Shown here: positions 53,280 through 62,639 of the stretch, piece after piece
Numbering within the stretch: position 1 is the first letter of the stretch
Layout: each line of letters opens with the position of its first letter
Assembly: GCF_014200725.1 (NCBI RefSeq)
Contig: NZ_JACHCL010000002.1
Location: 1,302,001-1,366,000, forward strand
Length of the DNA: 64,000 nucleotides
Origin: Janthinobacterium silvisoli
Lineage (GTDB): Bacteria > Pseudomonadota > Gammaproteobacteria > Burkholderiales > Burkholderiaceae_D
Direction of reading: 5' to 3'
Notes under the pieces: generated by a model
What the model saw: only the letters and a program-made list of their open reading frames with translations
Database searches by the model: none
What the model was told of the DNA's origin: nothing
Program-made: the position numbers and the translations under genes

Positions 53280-54827
53280 GTGTCTGCCGTCCTGTCTCCT
53301 GCCTTATCCACCGGCTCTACCGGCGCCGCTCCTGCCGCGCCGCCGCCAGCACAACAAGCCATCTTCGGCCTGCGCCTGGCCACCGGCCTGTGCGGCGTGC
53401 TGCTGGCCGTGCTGGTGTCCGGCCTGAATGAAAACATCACCAAGATCGCGCTGGCCGATATCCGCGGCGCGATGGGCATCACGCGCGATGACGCCAGCTG
53501 GCTCGTGGCCCTGTACGCGGCCGCCTCGGTATCGGCCATGGCTTTCGCGCCCTGGTGCGCCGCCACTTTCTCGCTGCGTCGCGTGACCCTGGCCGCCATC
53601 GCCACCTGCATGCTGATGGGTTTTCTGTGCCCGTTCGCGCCCAATCTGCCCGTGCTGCTGGCCATGCGCATGGTGCAGGGCGCAGCCGGCGGCGCGCTGC
53701 CGCCCATGCTGATGACGGTGGCGCTGCGCTTTTTGCCACCCAATATCAAACTGTATGGCCTGGGCGGTTATGCGCTCAGCGCCACGTTCGGCCCCAGCCT
53801 GGGCACGCCGCTGGCCGCCTTCTGGACCGACTACCTGGGCTGGCAATGGGCCTTCTGGCAAGTCATCCCGGGCAGCATCGCCGCCCTGCTGATGGTGTCC
53901 TGGGGCTTGCCGCAAGATCCGCTGCGCCTGGAACGCTTGCGCCAGTTCGACTGGCGCGGCCTGCTGCTGGGCTTGCCCGCCATCAGCATGCTGGTAGTCG
54001 GTCTGGTGCAGGGCGAACGGCTGGACTGGTTTGCCTCGCCCTTGATCTGCCTGCTGACAGGTGGCGGCGGCCTGCTGCTGGTGCTATTTTTCATCAACGA
54101 ATGGTCCCACCCGCTGCCCTTCTTCAAGCTGCAGCTGCTGGCCAGGCGCAACCTGAGCCACGCGCTGCTGACCTTGGGCGGCGTGCTGTTCGTGCTGCTG
54201 GCCGTGATCATGATCCCCTCCGCCTACCTGGCACAGGTGCATGGCTACCGCCCGCTGCAGACGGCGCCCGTGATGCTGACGGTCGCCCTGCCACAGTTGC
54301 TGGCCTTGCCGCTGGTGGCCGCGCTGTGCAATCTGCGCGCCGTCGACTGCCGCTGGGTGCTGGCCATCGGCCTGGGCCTGCTGGCGATGTCCTGCCTACT
54401 GGGCGCGCGCATGTCGCCGGACTGGATACGCGATCATTTTTATGCCTTGCAGGCGCTGCAGATTTTTGCCCAGCCCATGGCGGTGATTCCGCTGCTGTTG
54501 CTGGCCACCACCGGCCTGGCGCCAGCCGACGGTCCATTCGCCTCGGCGTGGTTCAACACCATCAAGGGCATGTCGGCCATCGTGGCCGGCGCCTTGCTCG
54601 ATGCGTCGATCACGCGCCGCAACCATTTTCATTCGACTGTGCTCAGCGAGCGCCTCGGCAACTTGCCTGACGGTGTAGACATGACGGGCATGGCGCAGCG
54701 CATGCATGCGCAAGTCGTCACCCTGACCTCTTCCGACCTGTACCTCACCGTGGCCGCCATCGCGCTGGCCATGATAGTGCTCATCCCCATCCTGCCGACG
54801 CGCATCTACCCGCCGCGGGCAGCCTGA
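53280..54827 (+). CDS. DHA2-family MFS exporter (EmrB-like)
   Basis: The protein has 515 residues starting with GTG. About 14 helices. The DHA2 motif here reads LVSGLNENITKIALADIRGA, with N-E in place of the more common L-D, so it is divergent. RMVQGAAGGALPPMLMTVAL and LGTPLAAFWTDYLGWQWAFW are family elements. Adjacent genes for an EmrA-like adaptor and a NodT-like channel make it a tripartite exporter. Substrate unknown. Confidence 0.9.
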   Translation: MSAVLSPALSTGSTGAAPAAPPPAQQAIFGLRLATGLCGVLLAVLVSGLNENITKIALADIRGAMGITRDDASWLVALYAAASVSAMAFAPWCAATFSLRRVTLAAIATCMLMGFLCPFAPNLPVLLAMRMVQGAAGGALPPMLMTVALRFLPPNIKLYGLGGYALSATFGPSLGTPLAAFWTDYLGWQWAFWQVIPGSIAALLMVSWGLPQDPLRLERLRQFDWRGLLLGLPAISMLVVGLVQGERLDWFASPLICLLTGGGGLLLVLFFINEWSHPLPFFKLQLLARRNLSHALLTLGGVLFVLLAVIMIPSAYLAQVHGYRPLQTAPVMLTVALPQLLALPLVAALCNLRAVDCRWVLAIGLGLLAMSCLLGARMSPDWIRDHFYALQALQIFAQPMAVIPLLLLATTGLAPADGPFASAWFNTIKGMSAIVAGALLDASITRRNHFHSTVLSERLGNLPDGVDMTGMAQRMHAQVVTLTSSDLYLTVAAIALAMIVLIPILPTRIYPPRAA

Positions 54828-54851
54828 TTTTTATTTTACGAAAGAGCCACC

Positions 54852-55928
54852 ATGAACGTTCCCATCCTGCGCTCACGCGCCTTTTTATTCGGCCTGGCTG
54901 TACTGGCCTGCGCCCTGGCCTATGGCGCCTGGCACTGGCTGTTTTCCAGCCGCGATGAACAAAGCACCAACGATGCCTTCGTCAGCGCCGACTACACCAT
55001 CGTGTCGCCCAAGGTGGGCGGCATCGTGCAGCAAGTGCTGGTGGAAGACAACCAGGCCGTCAAGGCAGGCCAGCTGTTGCTGACCCTAGACGACCGCGAC
55101 TACCAGGCAGCCGTCGCCGCAGCCCGCGCGGAAGTGGCGGGCGCCGTGGCGCAACTGGCCAATGCGCGCGCCACCAGCGAGCGCCAGCAATCGGTGATCG
55201 AGCAAGCCTCGACCCAGGTCGAGGCCAATCAGGCCGAAGCGGCGCTGGCAAAACAGGAACTGGAACGCTACCAGCAGCTGGCCGGCCAGGGCGCGGGCAG
55301 CGTGCAAAACGCCCAGCAAGCGCAGTCGCGCTTTGACGTGAACCGCGCCCACCTGGCGCAACATCGCGCCGCCCTGGCTGCTGCGCGCAAGCAAACCGAC
55401 ATCCTGCAAGCGCAGCAGCAAGCGGCTGAAGCTACGCTGCAGCGCGTCCAGGCCAGCCTGCAACGGGCCGAACTCGATCTGTCGCACACGCAGCTGCTGG
55501 CGCCCATCGGCGGCATCGTGGGCCACCGCGCCGTGCGCGCGGGCGCGCTTGTCAATCCGGGGGCCAGCCTGCTGGCCGTGGTGCCCCTGAACCGTAGCTT
55601 TATTGTCGCCAACCTGCAGGAAACGCAGCTGGCCCATGTGCGCCAGGGCCAGCACGCCAGCATCACGGTCGACGCCTATCCGGGTCTGGCACTGCGCGGC
55701 AGCGTGCACAGCATCGCCCCCGCCACCGGCGTGACGTTTTCCGCCATCGCCCCCGAAAACGCCACCGGCAATTTCACCCGGGTGGTACAGCGCATTCCCG
55801 TAAAGATCGCACTCGAGCCGGGCCAGGATAGCGAACACCGGCTGCGCGTAGGCATGTCGGCCGATGTCAGTATCGATACCTCGCTGCGCCAGATGCCCCT
55901 GCAACAGCTACAGGTGAGCGCACGATGA
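54852..55928 (+). CDS. EmrA/HlyD-type adaptor
   Basis: The protein has 358 residues. One N-terminal helix (AFLFGLAVLACALAYGAWHW) and the HlyD fold: VSADYTIVSPKVGGIVQQVL, VEDNQAVKAGQLLLTLDDRD, an alpha-helical hairpin with Gln/Ala-rich coiled coil (about residues 85-210), then LAPIGGIVGHRAVRAGALVN and a beta domain. It connects the MFS pump to the outer-membrane channel. It overlaps the channel gene by 4 bp and follows the pump by 24 bp. Confidence 0.93.
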   Translation: MNVPILRSRAFLFGLAVLACALAYGAWHWLFSSRDEQSTNDAFVSADYTIVSPKVGGIVQQVLVEDNQAVKAGQLLLTLDDRDYQAAVAAARAEVAGAVAQLANARATSERQQSVIEQASTQVEANQAEAALAKQELERYQQLAGQGAGSVQNAQQAQSRFDVNRAHLAQHRAALAAARKQTDILQAQQQAAEATLQRVQASLQRAELDLSHTQLLAPIGGIVGHRAVRAGALVNPGASLLAVVPLNRSFIVANLQETQLAHVRQGQHASITVDAYPGLALRGSVHSIAPATGVTFSAIAPENATGNFTRVVQRIPVKIALEPGQDSEHRLRVGMSADVSIDTSLRQMPLQQLQVSAR

Positions 55929-57346
55929 AAACCGTCACCCTACTCTTCGTAACAACCCTGGGCCTGGCCGGCTGCGGCAACGTCGGTCACGACTTCCAGC
56001 GCCCGCAAGCAGCATTGGGTACGCAATGGCTGCAAGCCGATGGCCCCCATTTCACGGCGCTGCAAGCCACGGCGGCCGAACAGCGCTGGTGGGACAGCTT
56101 TGGCGACGCCACGCTGTCGTCGCTGGTTCAGCGCGCCGCCAGCAGCAACCTGGCCGTGCAGGCAGCGGCCAGCCGGCTGGAACAAAGCCGCGCGGCGCGT
56201 GGCGTGGCGGGTGCGGCGCAAGCCCCATCTCTGAGCGCCAATGGCGCTTACAGCCGCGCGCGCAACAGCGGGCAAGGTTTGATCGATGCCTCTGGCCTGA
56301 ATGGACAGTCCGCCTACAATCTGTGGCAAACCAATCTGGACGCCAGCTGGGAGCTGGACCTGTGGGGCCGCGTGCGGCGCGAAGTGGAAGCGGCCGATGC
56401 GCGCACCGGTGTGGCGCAAGAGCAGCAACGGGGCGTGCTGCTGGCCGTGATGGCGGAAACGGCGCGCGACTATATCGAACTGCGCGGCGCACAGCAAACC
56501 CTGGCCATCACCGAACGATTGCTGGCGATTGCACGCCGCACGCAAGAACTGAGCCGCATCCGCAGGCAGCTAGGTGCGGGCACGGATCTGGATATCGCCG
56601 AAGCTGCCGCCCACGTGGCCACCATCGAAGCACGCCTGCCGCCCTTGCAGCAGCATGAAACGCGCCTGGTCAACGCCATCAGCCTGCTGCTGGCCCTGCC
56701 GCCGCAAGCGCTGCAGACCGAGCTGGCGGCAGCGGGGAAGATTCCGTTTGTCGCCATGCCGGTGCAGCTGGGGGTGCCGGGGGAACTGGCTGAACGGCGC
56801 CCGGACATCCGCGCCGCCGAAGCGCAGCTGCATGCGGCGACGGCCGCCATCGGCGTGGCGCAAGGCGATTTTTATCCGCGCATCACCTTGTCTGGCAGCG
56901 TCGGCCTGCAAACGATGCAGCTATCCGATATCGGCTGGGACGCCAAAAGTTTTGCCTTCGGTCCCGGCTTCAGCCTGCCACTGTTCGATGGCGGCCGGCT
57001 GCGCGGCAGCTTGCTGCTGCGCGAGGCGCAGCAGCAGGAAGCAGCCATCGCCTACCGCCAGACGGTGCTGGCCGCCTGGCATGAAGTGGAAGATGCGCTG
57101 TCGGCTTATCAGGCGCAGGAACGGCGCCAGGCCAGCCTGGACGAAGCTGTGCGCCAGGGCCGCCGCGCGCTGCAGGGCGCCGAGCTGCAATACCAGCAGG
57201 GCAGCGTGGACTTGATGCATGTGCTGCAAGTGCAAAATGCGCTGCTGGCCAACGAAGCGGCGCTGGTCGACAGCCGCGCCGCCGCGTCGCTATCGCTGGT
57301 GGCGGTCTACAAGGCACTGGGCGGCGGATGGGAGGTGGTAAATTAA
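55925..57346 (+). CDS. Outer-membrane efflux lipoprotein, NodT family, second copy
   Basis: The protein has 473 residues. The lipobox GLAGCGNVGH places the lipidated Cys at 17. The TolC-like repeats include WWDSFGDATLSSLVQRAASS and TNLDASWELDLWGRVRREVE, with the NodT-type ELAERRPDIRAAEAQLHAAT. It is the third gene of the MFS tripartite exporter and could also serve the RND system at 31292, which lacks its own channel. The end lies 9 bp before the hmuV stop. Confidence 0.93.
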   Translation: MKTVTLLFVTTLGLAGCGNVGHDFQRPQAALGTQWLQADGPHFTALQATAAEQRWWDSFGDATLSSLVQRAASSNLAVQAAASRLEQSRAARGVAGAAQAPSLSANGAYSRARNSGQGLIDASGLNGQSAYNLWQTNLDASWELDLWGRVRREVEAADARTGVAQEQQRGVLLAVMAETARDYIELRGAQQTLAITERLLAIARRTQELSRIRRQLGAGTDLDIAEAAAHVATIEARLPPLQQHETRLVNAISLLLALPPQALQTELAAAGKIPFVAMPVQLGVPGELAERRPDIRAAEAQLHAATAAIGVAQGDFYPRITLSGSVGLQTMQLSDIGWDAKSFAFGPGFSLPLFDGGRLRGSLLLREAQQQEAAIAYRQTVLAAWHEVEDALSAYQAQERRQASLDEAVRQGRRALQGAELQYQQGSVDLMHVLQVQNALLANEAALVDSRAAASLSLVAVYKALGGGWEVVN

Positions 57347-57355
57347 GGCGCTCAA

Positions 57356-58171
57356 TCAAGACGCGGCGTACAGGCGCGGCTTGCGCAAGCCGCTGCTAGC
57401 ACTGCCGCCACGTGCCGGAATCACGCACACATCGCCATCGGCATTGGTGGCCGTCGTCAGCGCAATGCCGTACAGTTCTTCCAGCGCCGGCAAGGCCTGG
57501 GCATCGCTGGCGATATCGTCCGTCAGCTGGCCCGAGCGCACCAGCAGCAGGCGGTCAAAACCCAGCAAGGCGTGGTTGATGTCGTGCAGGATGGCGATGA
57601 CGGCGTGGCCACGCGCACGGGCAAAACTGTCCAGGCTTTCCAGCAGGTCGAATTGCAGGCCGGGGTCGAGGGCGGCCAGCGGTTCATCGACCAGTATCAA
57701 GCCATTCTCGCTATCCCACATCTGCGCAAAGATGCGCGCCAGCTGCACCCTTGCCTGTTCGCCGCCGGACATGGTGTCCAGGGTGCGCCCCAGCAGATGC
57801 GTGGCGTGCGCCAGCGCGGCCGCTTGCGCAACGATGTTGTCCAACTGCGGGTCGGCCAGGCGCGCCACGCGGCCCAGGCCGATCACCAGTTCCGACAGCA
57901 AGCCAAACGCCACGTTCGACGCTTGCGGCAAGACAGCGCGGCGCAGGGCCATCTCACCCAGCGACCACTGTGCCAGCGGCCGGCCAGCGAATTGCAGCTG
58001 GCCAGACTGGGGGCGCAGTTCGCGCGCCATCAGTTTCAGCAGGGTCGATTTACCGGCCCCGCTGGGCCCCAGGATGGCGACCCGTTCGCCCACTCCGATC
58101 GTGAGATTGAAAGGACCGAAATACTGCTGCCCTAGTCGGGCGGTGGCAAATTCTAGTTCCAGTAGCGGCAT
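57356..58171 (-). CDS. hmuV: Haem ABC importer ATPase HmuV
   Basis: The protein has 271 residues from the ATG at 58171, preceded by AGAGGGG. The Walker A is ILGPSGAGKSTLLKLMAREL, the ABC signature MSGGEQARVQLARIF, the Walker B LILVDEPLAALDPG and the H-loop AVIAILHDINHALLG. The operon with a permease, periplasmic haem binder and HmuS makes this the haem importer ATPase rather than a siderophore or B12 one. Last gene of the operon. Confidence 0.93.
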   Translation of the reverse strand: MPLLELEFATARLGQQYFGPFNLTIGVGERVAILGPSGAGKSTLLKLMARELRPQSGQLQFAGRPLAQWSLGEMALRRAVLPQASNVAFGLLSELVIGLGRVARLADPQLDNIVAQAAALAHATHLLGRTLDTMSGGEQARVQLARIFAQMWDSENGLILVDEPLAALDPGLQFDLLESLDSFARARGHAVIAILHDINHALLGFDRLLLVRSGQLTDDIASDAQALPALEELYGIALTTATNADGDVCVIPARGGSASSGLRKPRLYAAS

Positions 58172-58181
58172 GTTGGCCCCT

Positions 58182-59231
58182 CTAGGCATTGCTGTGGCGG
58201 AAACGCCGCAACAGCATCAGGAAAAATGGCCCGCCCAGCAAGGCCGTGAAAATACCGACGGGGACTTCCGCCGGAATGGCCACCGTGCGCGCCAGGGTAT
58301 CGGCCAGCAACAGCAGCAAGCCGCCCGCCAGCATCCCCAGCGGCAGTACTTTGCGCTGGTCGGCGCCCAGCCAGGTCCGCACCAGGTGCGGCGCGATCAA
58401 GCCGATAAAACCGATGCCGCCGCACCAGGCCACGGCAAAGCCGGTCAGCAGCGCCACCAGCACGATCACCTGCGTGCGCAGCTTGCCCACGTCGATGCCC
58501 ACATGCTGGGCCGACGATACACCCAAGGCCAGCGCGTTCAAGGCGCGCATCAGGTGGCGCGTGGCCCACAGCGCAACGAGCATCACCGCCAGCAGCGCGG
58601 CGACCTGGCGCCAGCTGCCGGCCGACAAGGAACCCAGGGTCCAGAACGTCAGGGTGCGCAATTGATCGTCGCTGGCCATGTAGATGCACAGGCCCATAAC
58701 GGCCACCGTGATCGCGTTCAAGGCCACGCCCGTCAGCAGCAAGCCGACGATGGAACCGGGCGTGGCCCAGCGCGCGACCCTGTCGAGCAAAACACAGATC
58801 AGCATGGCGCCGCCAAACGCGGCGGCTGGCAGCAGCCACAGGCGCAGCTCGGGCGCTACGTGCAAGCCGGCGGCAAACACGATGGTGATGGCGCCAAAAC
58901 AGGCGGCGCCGCTGCTGATGCCCAGGAGGCCAGGGTCGGCCAGGGGATTGCGGAACAAACCCTGCGTCAAGCCACCGGCCAGCGCCAAGATGGCGCCTAT
59001 CAGCACGGCAAACAGGGCGCGCGGCAAGCGTATATGCCACAGCACATAGGCGCCGCCCGAGAGTCCATCGTCGCCAGATTGCAACGGCGCCAGCCAGTCA
59101 TTGAGCGTCACCGACACGGCGCCCGCCTGTACGGCGATGATCAGACCGGCGGCCAGGGCCGCGAACAGCAAGCCGGTAGCGCTCCAGCGCCAGCTTGCAA
59201 GCCGCGTGGGCCTCAAGCTTGCAGCACTCAT
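58182..59231 (-). CDS. hmuU: Haem ABC importer permease HmuU (FecCD family)
   Basis: The protein has 349 residues from the ATG at 59231 (overlaps the hmuT stop by 4 bp; the longer frame to 59666 is rejected). About ten helices. The FecCD family core is ALAGGLTQGLFRNPLADPGL with LGISSGAACFGAITIVFAAG, then the coupling loop and IGFIGLIAPHLVRTWLGADQ. Forms the membrane channel for haem with HmuV. Confidence 0.93.
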   Translation of the reverse strand: MSAASLRPTRLASWRWSATGLLFAALAAGLIIAVQAGAVSVTLNDWLAPLQSGDDGLSGGAYVLWHIRLPRALFAVLIGAILALAGGLTQGLFRNPLADPGLLGISSGAACFGAITIVFAAGLHVAPELRLWLLPAAAFGGAMLICVLLDRVARWATPGSIVGLLLTGVALNAITVAVMGLCIYMASDDQLRTLTFWTLGSLSAGSWRQVAALLAVMLVALWATRHLMRALNALALGVSSAQHVGIDVGKLRTQVIVLVALLTGFAVAWCGGIGFIGLIAPHLVRTWLGADQRKVLPLGMLAGGLLLLLADTLARTVAIPAEVPVGIFTALLGGPFFLMLLRRFRHSNA

Positions 59232-60166
59232 GCGGCCATGGCTTTCGCAAACGCGGCATCGAGCTCGGTCAGCGCCTGCGGCATGCGCGGACCAAAGCCC
59301 AGCAGCAGCATGGCTTCGAGCGAGACGATGCGGTGCTTGCGTCCGGCTGGCGTCTGTTCGAGACCCGGCAATTTCAAGATGCCTTCCACCCCGCCCGAGG
59401 CTTTCAAGCCCTGGTCGGTGACCAGCACCACGTCGGGACGCGCGGCGATCACCGCTTCCGGCGTGAGCGGCTTGTATCCGGCAAATCCTGCTTGACCACC
59501 CATCACATTGACGGCGCCCGCATAGGCCAGCATGGCGTCGGCGCCCGTCTCGCGCCCCCCGACCATCACCTGATTCGGTGCGTGCGCGAGGATGAACAGC
59601 ACACGCACCGGCGCATGTGCAGACGACTGGCGGCGCTGCTGCACGCTGGCCAGCGCGCCATCCCATTGCTTTTGCAGGGTCTGCGACAAACGCGCCGCCG
59701 GTTCAACGCGGCCAGTCAGCTGACCTACTTGTTTTACCCGCTCCAGTACGCCTTCAAACTTGTTGTTCGCGTTCAGCACGGACACCGATACGCCCGCGTC
59801 GCGCACCTGGCGCAGCACGGTCGGCGGCCCTGCTTCTTCGGTGGCGATCAGCTGGGTCGGCGCCAGCGACAGCAGCCCTTCGGATGACAGGGTGCGCGCA
59901 TAACCGACCTGCGGCAGCTTTTGCGCCGTGGCGGGAAATAGCGAAGTCGTATCGACGCCCACCAGATCGGCTTGTGCATCGAGCGCGTAGACGATCTCGG
60001 TCAATGCGCCACCCACGCTGATGAGGCGGCGCGCCCTGGTCACCGGCTTGCCCGCGTCGGCCACGGCGGCCAGCACTTGCATCGGCGCGGCCAGCGCCAA
60101 TGCGCCAACGCCCATTTTTTTCAGCGCGATCCGGCGCGCGACACTGGCGGCGATCAAGCGGCGCAT
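59228..60166 (-). CDS. hmuT: Periplasmic haem-binding protein HmuT
   Basis: The protein has 312 residues from the ATG at 60166 with ribosome site AGGAG. A Tat-like or Sec signal is ARRIALKKMGVGALALAAPM. It contains ISVGGALTEIVYALDAQADL, VGVDTTSLFPATAQKLPQVG and YARTLSSEGLLSLAPTQLIA, the haem/siderophore-binding lobe signature (with the ligand Tyr in VGYARTLS). The C-terminal lobe includes DVVLVTDQGLKASGGVEGIL. It overlaps hmuS by 13 bp. It delivers haem to HmuUV. Confidence 0.93.
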   Translation of the reverse strand: MRRLIAASVARRIALKKMGVGALALAAPMQVLAAVADAGKPVTRARRLISVGGALTEIVYALDAQADLVGVDTTSLFPATAQKLPQVGYARTLSSEGLLSLAPTQLIATEEAGPPTVLRQVRDAGVSVSVLNANNKFEGVLERVKQVGQLTGRVEPAARLSQTLQKQWDGALASVQQRRQSSAHAPVRVLFILAHAPNQVMVGGRETGADAMLAYAGAVNVMGGQAGFAGYKPLTPEAVIAARPDVVLVTDQGLKASGGVEGILKLPGLEQTPAGRKHRIVSLEAMLLLGFGPRMPQALTELDAAFAKAMAA

Positions 60167-61266
60167 AATTCGTACTCCTGTTGTGCTTTTTCGACGATGT
60201 TGCGCCATTCGCACAATTCATGCGCGCCTGGTTTACGTTCACCAAAGAACATGACGATTGTGTCGCCCTTTTCATCGAACAGTTCGACCGACGTGACCAG
60301 GCCGTCAACGGTGGGCTTGCGCACCACCCAGGCGCTGGCGACATGGTCTTCGCGCAAATGCAGATTGAAGCGCGCATCGAGGATATTGATCCACGGGCCC
60401 ATCACGGCGATCTTTTGCACGGGGCCGGAGTGGATCTGGATCATGCCGGCATTGCCGACAAACGCCATGATGGAGACGTTTTCGCGGGCCGCGTCATTGA
60501 GCAGGTCCAGCACGCAGGCTTTGTCGAGCTGCTGCACGAAACGCGCTTCGGCCAGGCGCAAGCCTTGCAGGCGCGAGACTGAATATTTTTTCAGCAAGGT
60601 GAAAAATTCATGCGTGTCGCGCAAGTCTGCCCAGGCCGCACGAAAACCGGCCACGTCGATTTGCGCATCGGGTAGTTCAACGGGCGCGGGCGCAGGCGCC
60701 GTGACGGCGATGCCGGGTTCCTGATCGTCGTCGGCAAAGCGCGTCACCAGCGCCTCGTAGGCAGCCAGGTCGCTTTGCGGCTTCAAAAAAATCTTGTGCA
60801 CGGCATGGCCGGCCGCATCAAAGAATTGCAGGCTGCGCTGCACTTCCTTGTCGCCCACTTTTTCGGTCAACTCGCTGACGGCAAAACCATGGACCCACTG
60901 GCGGTAAAACACGCGCAAGTCGATGTCGCCGCCCAGCACCAGGCCGACATGGTGGTTGTGGCTGGCATTGCGATAGACACCGGTTTTTTCATGCACGCAC
61001 GAAACGTTGCGCGTCAGGGCCATGACTTCGCCCAGCGGCTCCAGGGCGGCGATGATGGCCGGCCAGTCGGCCTGCAGGCGCTCGGCGCCCAGCAAGGCGC
61101 CATCGGCCAGCGACAAGCCCGCGTGTGCGGCAATCAGCTCGCCTTCGGAGATATTGAGCTCAGTGGCGATATCGCGGTGGCGGGCTTTTTTTTCACGGCG
61201 CAGGCGGGCAAATTCGCCAGCGATGCTGTCGGTGCTGCGTGGGGTGAGCTCGGATGGAGACGGCAC
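60154..61266 (-). CDS. hmuS: Haemin-degrading factor HmuS
   Basis: The protein has 370 residues, starting with GTG at 61266 (ribosome site AAGGAA, 7 bp). Two similar halves are visible: VMALTRNVSCVHEKTGVYRN with GDIDLRVFYRQWVHGFAVSE, and again NVSIMAFVGNAGMIQIHSGP with VQKIAVMGPWINILDARFNL plus HLREDHVASAWVVRKPT. The first-half VHEKTGVY region is typical of HmuS/ChuS. HmuS binds haem in the cytosol and may release its iron. First gene of the operon, directly behind the Fur-like box. Confidence 0.93.
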   Translation of the reverse strand: MPSPSELTPRSTDSIAGEFARLRREKKARHRDIATELNISEGELIAAHAGLSLADGALLGAERLQADWPAIIAALEPLGEVMALTRNVSCVHEKTGVYRNASHNHHVGLVLGGDIDLRVFYRQWVHGFAVSELTEKVGDKEVQRSLQFFDAAGHAVHKIFLKPQSDLAAYEALVTRFADDDQEPGIAVTAPAPAPVELPDAQIDVAGFRAAWADLRDTHEFFTLLKKYSVSRLQGLRLAEARFVQQLDKACVLDLLNDAARENVSIMAFVGNAGMIQIHSGPVQKIAVMGPWINILDARFNLHLREDHVASAWVVRKPTVDGLVTSVELFDEKGDTIVMFFGERKPGAHELCEWRNIVEKAQQEYELCAA

Positions 61267-61336
61267 GGTGTATTCCTTTCAAGGCAAACACTGGCTGGCG
61301 TCACGCTGGCTGGTCAGGATGGATCGTGCATTGATT

Positions 61337-61355
61337 ATAAATGAGAATCATTCGC
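61337..61355. promoter_or_regulatory. Fur-like box upstream of hmuSTUV
   Basis: ATAAATGAGAATCATTCGC matches 13 of 19 positions of the Fur consensus, with the AATGAGAATCATT core intact. It sits about 70 bp before the hmuS start, as expected for iron-repressed haem uptake. Confidence 0.8.
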
Positions 61356-61399
61356 AACTGAAATTTATTTGTGCGCGCCCCTGCCTAACCACGACGGGC

Positions 61400-61426
61400 A
61401 AAAAAAACGCCGCGATGAACGCGGCG
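61400..61426 (-). terminator. Terminator after the EamA gene
   Basis: Minus-strand hairpin CGCCGCG-TTCAT-CGCGGCG followed by seven T. It lies 50 bp past the EamA stop and just before the hmu Fur box. Confidence 0.88.
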
Positions 61427-61478
61427 CAAAGGAAACCTGATTTACGGGAAATCAGATGAGAAAAAAGTGAGTGGTGGC

Positions 61479-62396
61479 TCAGGCGCTCGCCTGTGCGGCG
61501 GGCATGGCCTCGGCCTCTTCCTTGGCCTCGGCCTTGGGCGCCGACCGCTGCGCCAGCAAGATCACGGCCGCCAGCACCATGGCGCCACCCAGCAGTTGCG
61601 TGCCGCTAACCTTTTCGCCCAGCAAGGTCACGCCAAAGGCCATGGTGATCACCGGCTCGAAGGTGGAAATAATCGAAGCCTTGGCGGCACCAATCTGCGC
61701 CACGCCGGCAAAGAAGGCGGCGATCGCGACCGCTGTCGAAAACAGGGCGATCACGCCGACCGCCAGCCAGCCGGTGGCCGTGCCCGGCAGCGAGACGCCT
61801 TGATACACTGCAATTGCGCTATTGGCCAAACCAGCCGTGCCCAGGATCACCACGCAGGCGGCCAGTGGGTGGATGTTTTCCTTGCTCTTGGCCAAGCTAT
61901 TACCGAACAAAATGTAGACGGCATACACGCCAGCCGCCATCAACGCCAGGGCGATGCCGATAGGCTGGCCCTGCAGCTTGCCCCCCAGGGTAATGGCCAT
62001 GCCGCCGATCGCCAGCGCCATCAGGAGCAGCATACGGCGGTCCAGCTTTTCCCAGCCCAGCGCCAGGGCCAGGATGGTGACCAGCACCGGATACACATAC
62101 AGCAGCATGCCGCACAAGCCGCTGCTGGCGTACAGCAGGGCATTGAAATAGCCTTGCGACTGGGCCGTGTACATCAGGCCCATCAGCATATAACCGGCCA
62201 GCAGGCGGCCGCGCGGCAAGCGCCAGCCACCGAGCCAGACCAGCGGCAGCAGCAGTGCGGCGGCAATCACGAAACGCAAGGCCAGCATGGTCGACGGGTT
62301 GACCCCGGACGCATAGGCAGCCTTTGCAAACACTGCGGAGCTGCCGAAACCGGCGGCCGACAGCAACACCAACGCAACAGCGCGGCGATCAGACAT
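61479..62396 (-). CDS. EamA-family (DMT) transporter
   Basis: The protein has 305 residues and ten helices in two EamA repeats: VALVLLSAAGFGSSAVFAKA opens the first and IGIALALMAAGVYAVYILFG the second. The C-terminal end is Ala/Glu-rich (APKAEAKEEAEAMPAAQASA). EamA proteins export or import small metabolites; the substrate cannot be assigned. Single-gene unit. The divergent LysR at 62640 may regulate it, a common EamA/LysR pairing. Confidence 0.9.
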   Translation of the reverse strand: MSDRRAVALVLLSAAGFGSSAVFAKAAYASGVNPSTMLALRFVIAAALLLPLVWLGGWRLPRGRLLAGYMLMGLMYTAQSQGYFNALLYASSGLCGMLLYVYPVLVTILALALGWEKLDRRMLLLMALAIGGMAITLGGKLQGQPIGIALALMAAGVYAVYILFGNSLAKSKENIHPLAACVVILGTAGLANSAIAVYQGVSLPGTATGWLAVGVIALFSTAVAIAAFFAGVAQIGAAKASIISTFEPVITMAFGVTLLGEKVSGTQLLGGAMVLAAVILLAQRSAPKAEAKEEAEAMPAAQASA

Positions 62397-62639
62397 GAAA
62401 ACCTCGTCAAATAATCGGGTAGATATGGGGTCAAGCAGGAATAGCCAAGCTGGGTAAGCGGATCGCCTTTACAGGCTGCCGTCCTGACATGTTATGCATT
62501 AGGGATATTGCGGGTCTTGTAACGCATAGTCGGCATCATATTCTCTTGCATAAGATGAGACAAACCAATATTCTTCACGGATAGGCTCAGTAATATTAAG
62601 GCTTACCGATTTAGGCTCACCGATTTAAGGCTCACTTGT

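Noticed and set aside
57381-59495. 704-codon plus-strand frame over hmuV/hmuU
   Set aside because: Shadow of the haem transporter genes, whose Walker and FecCD motifs are on the minus strand.
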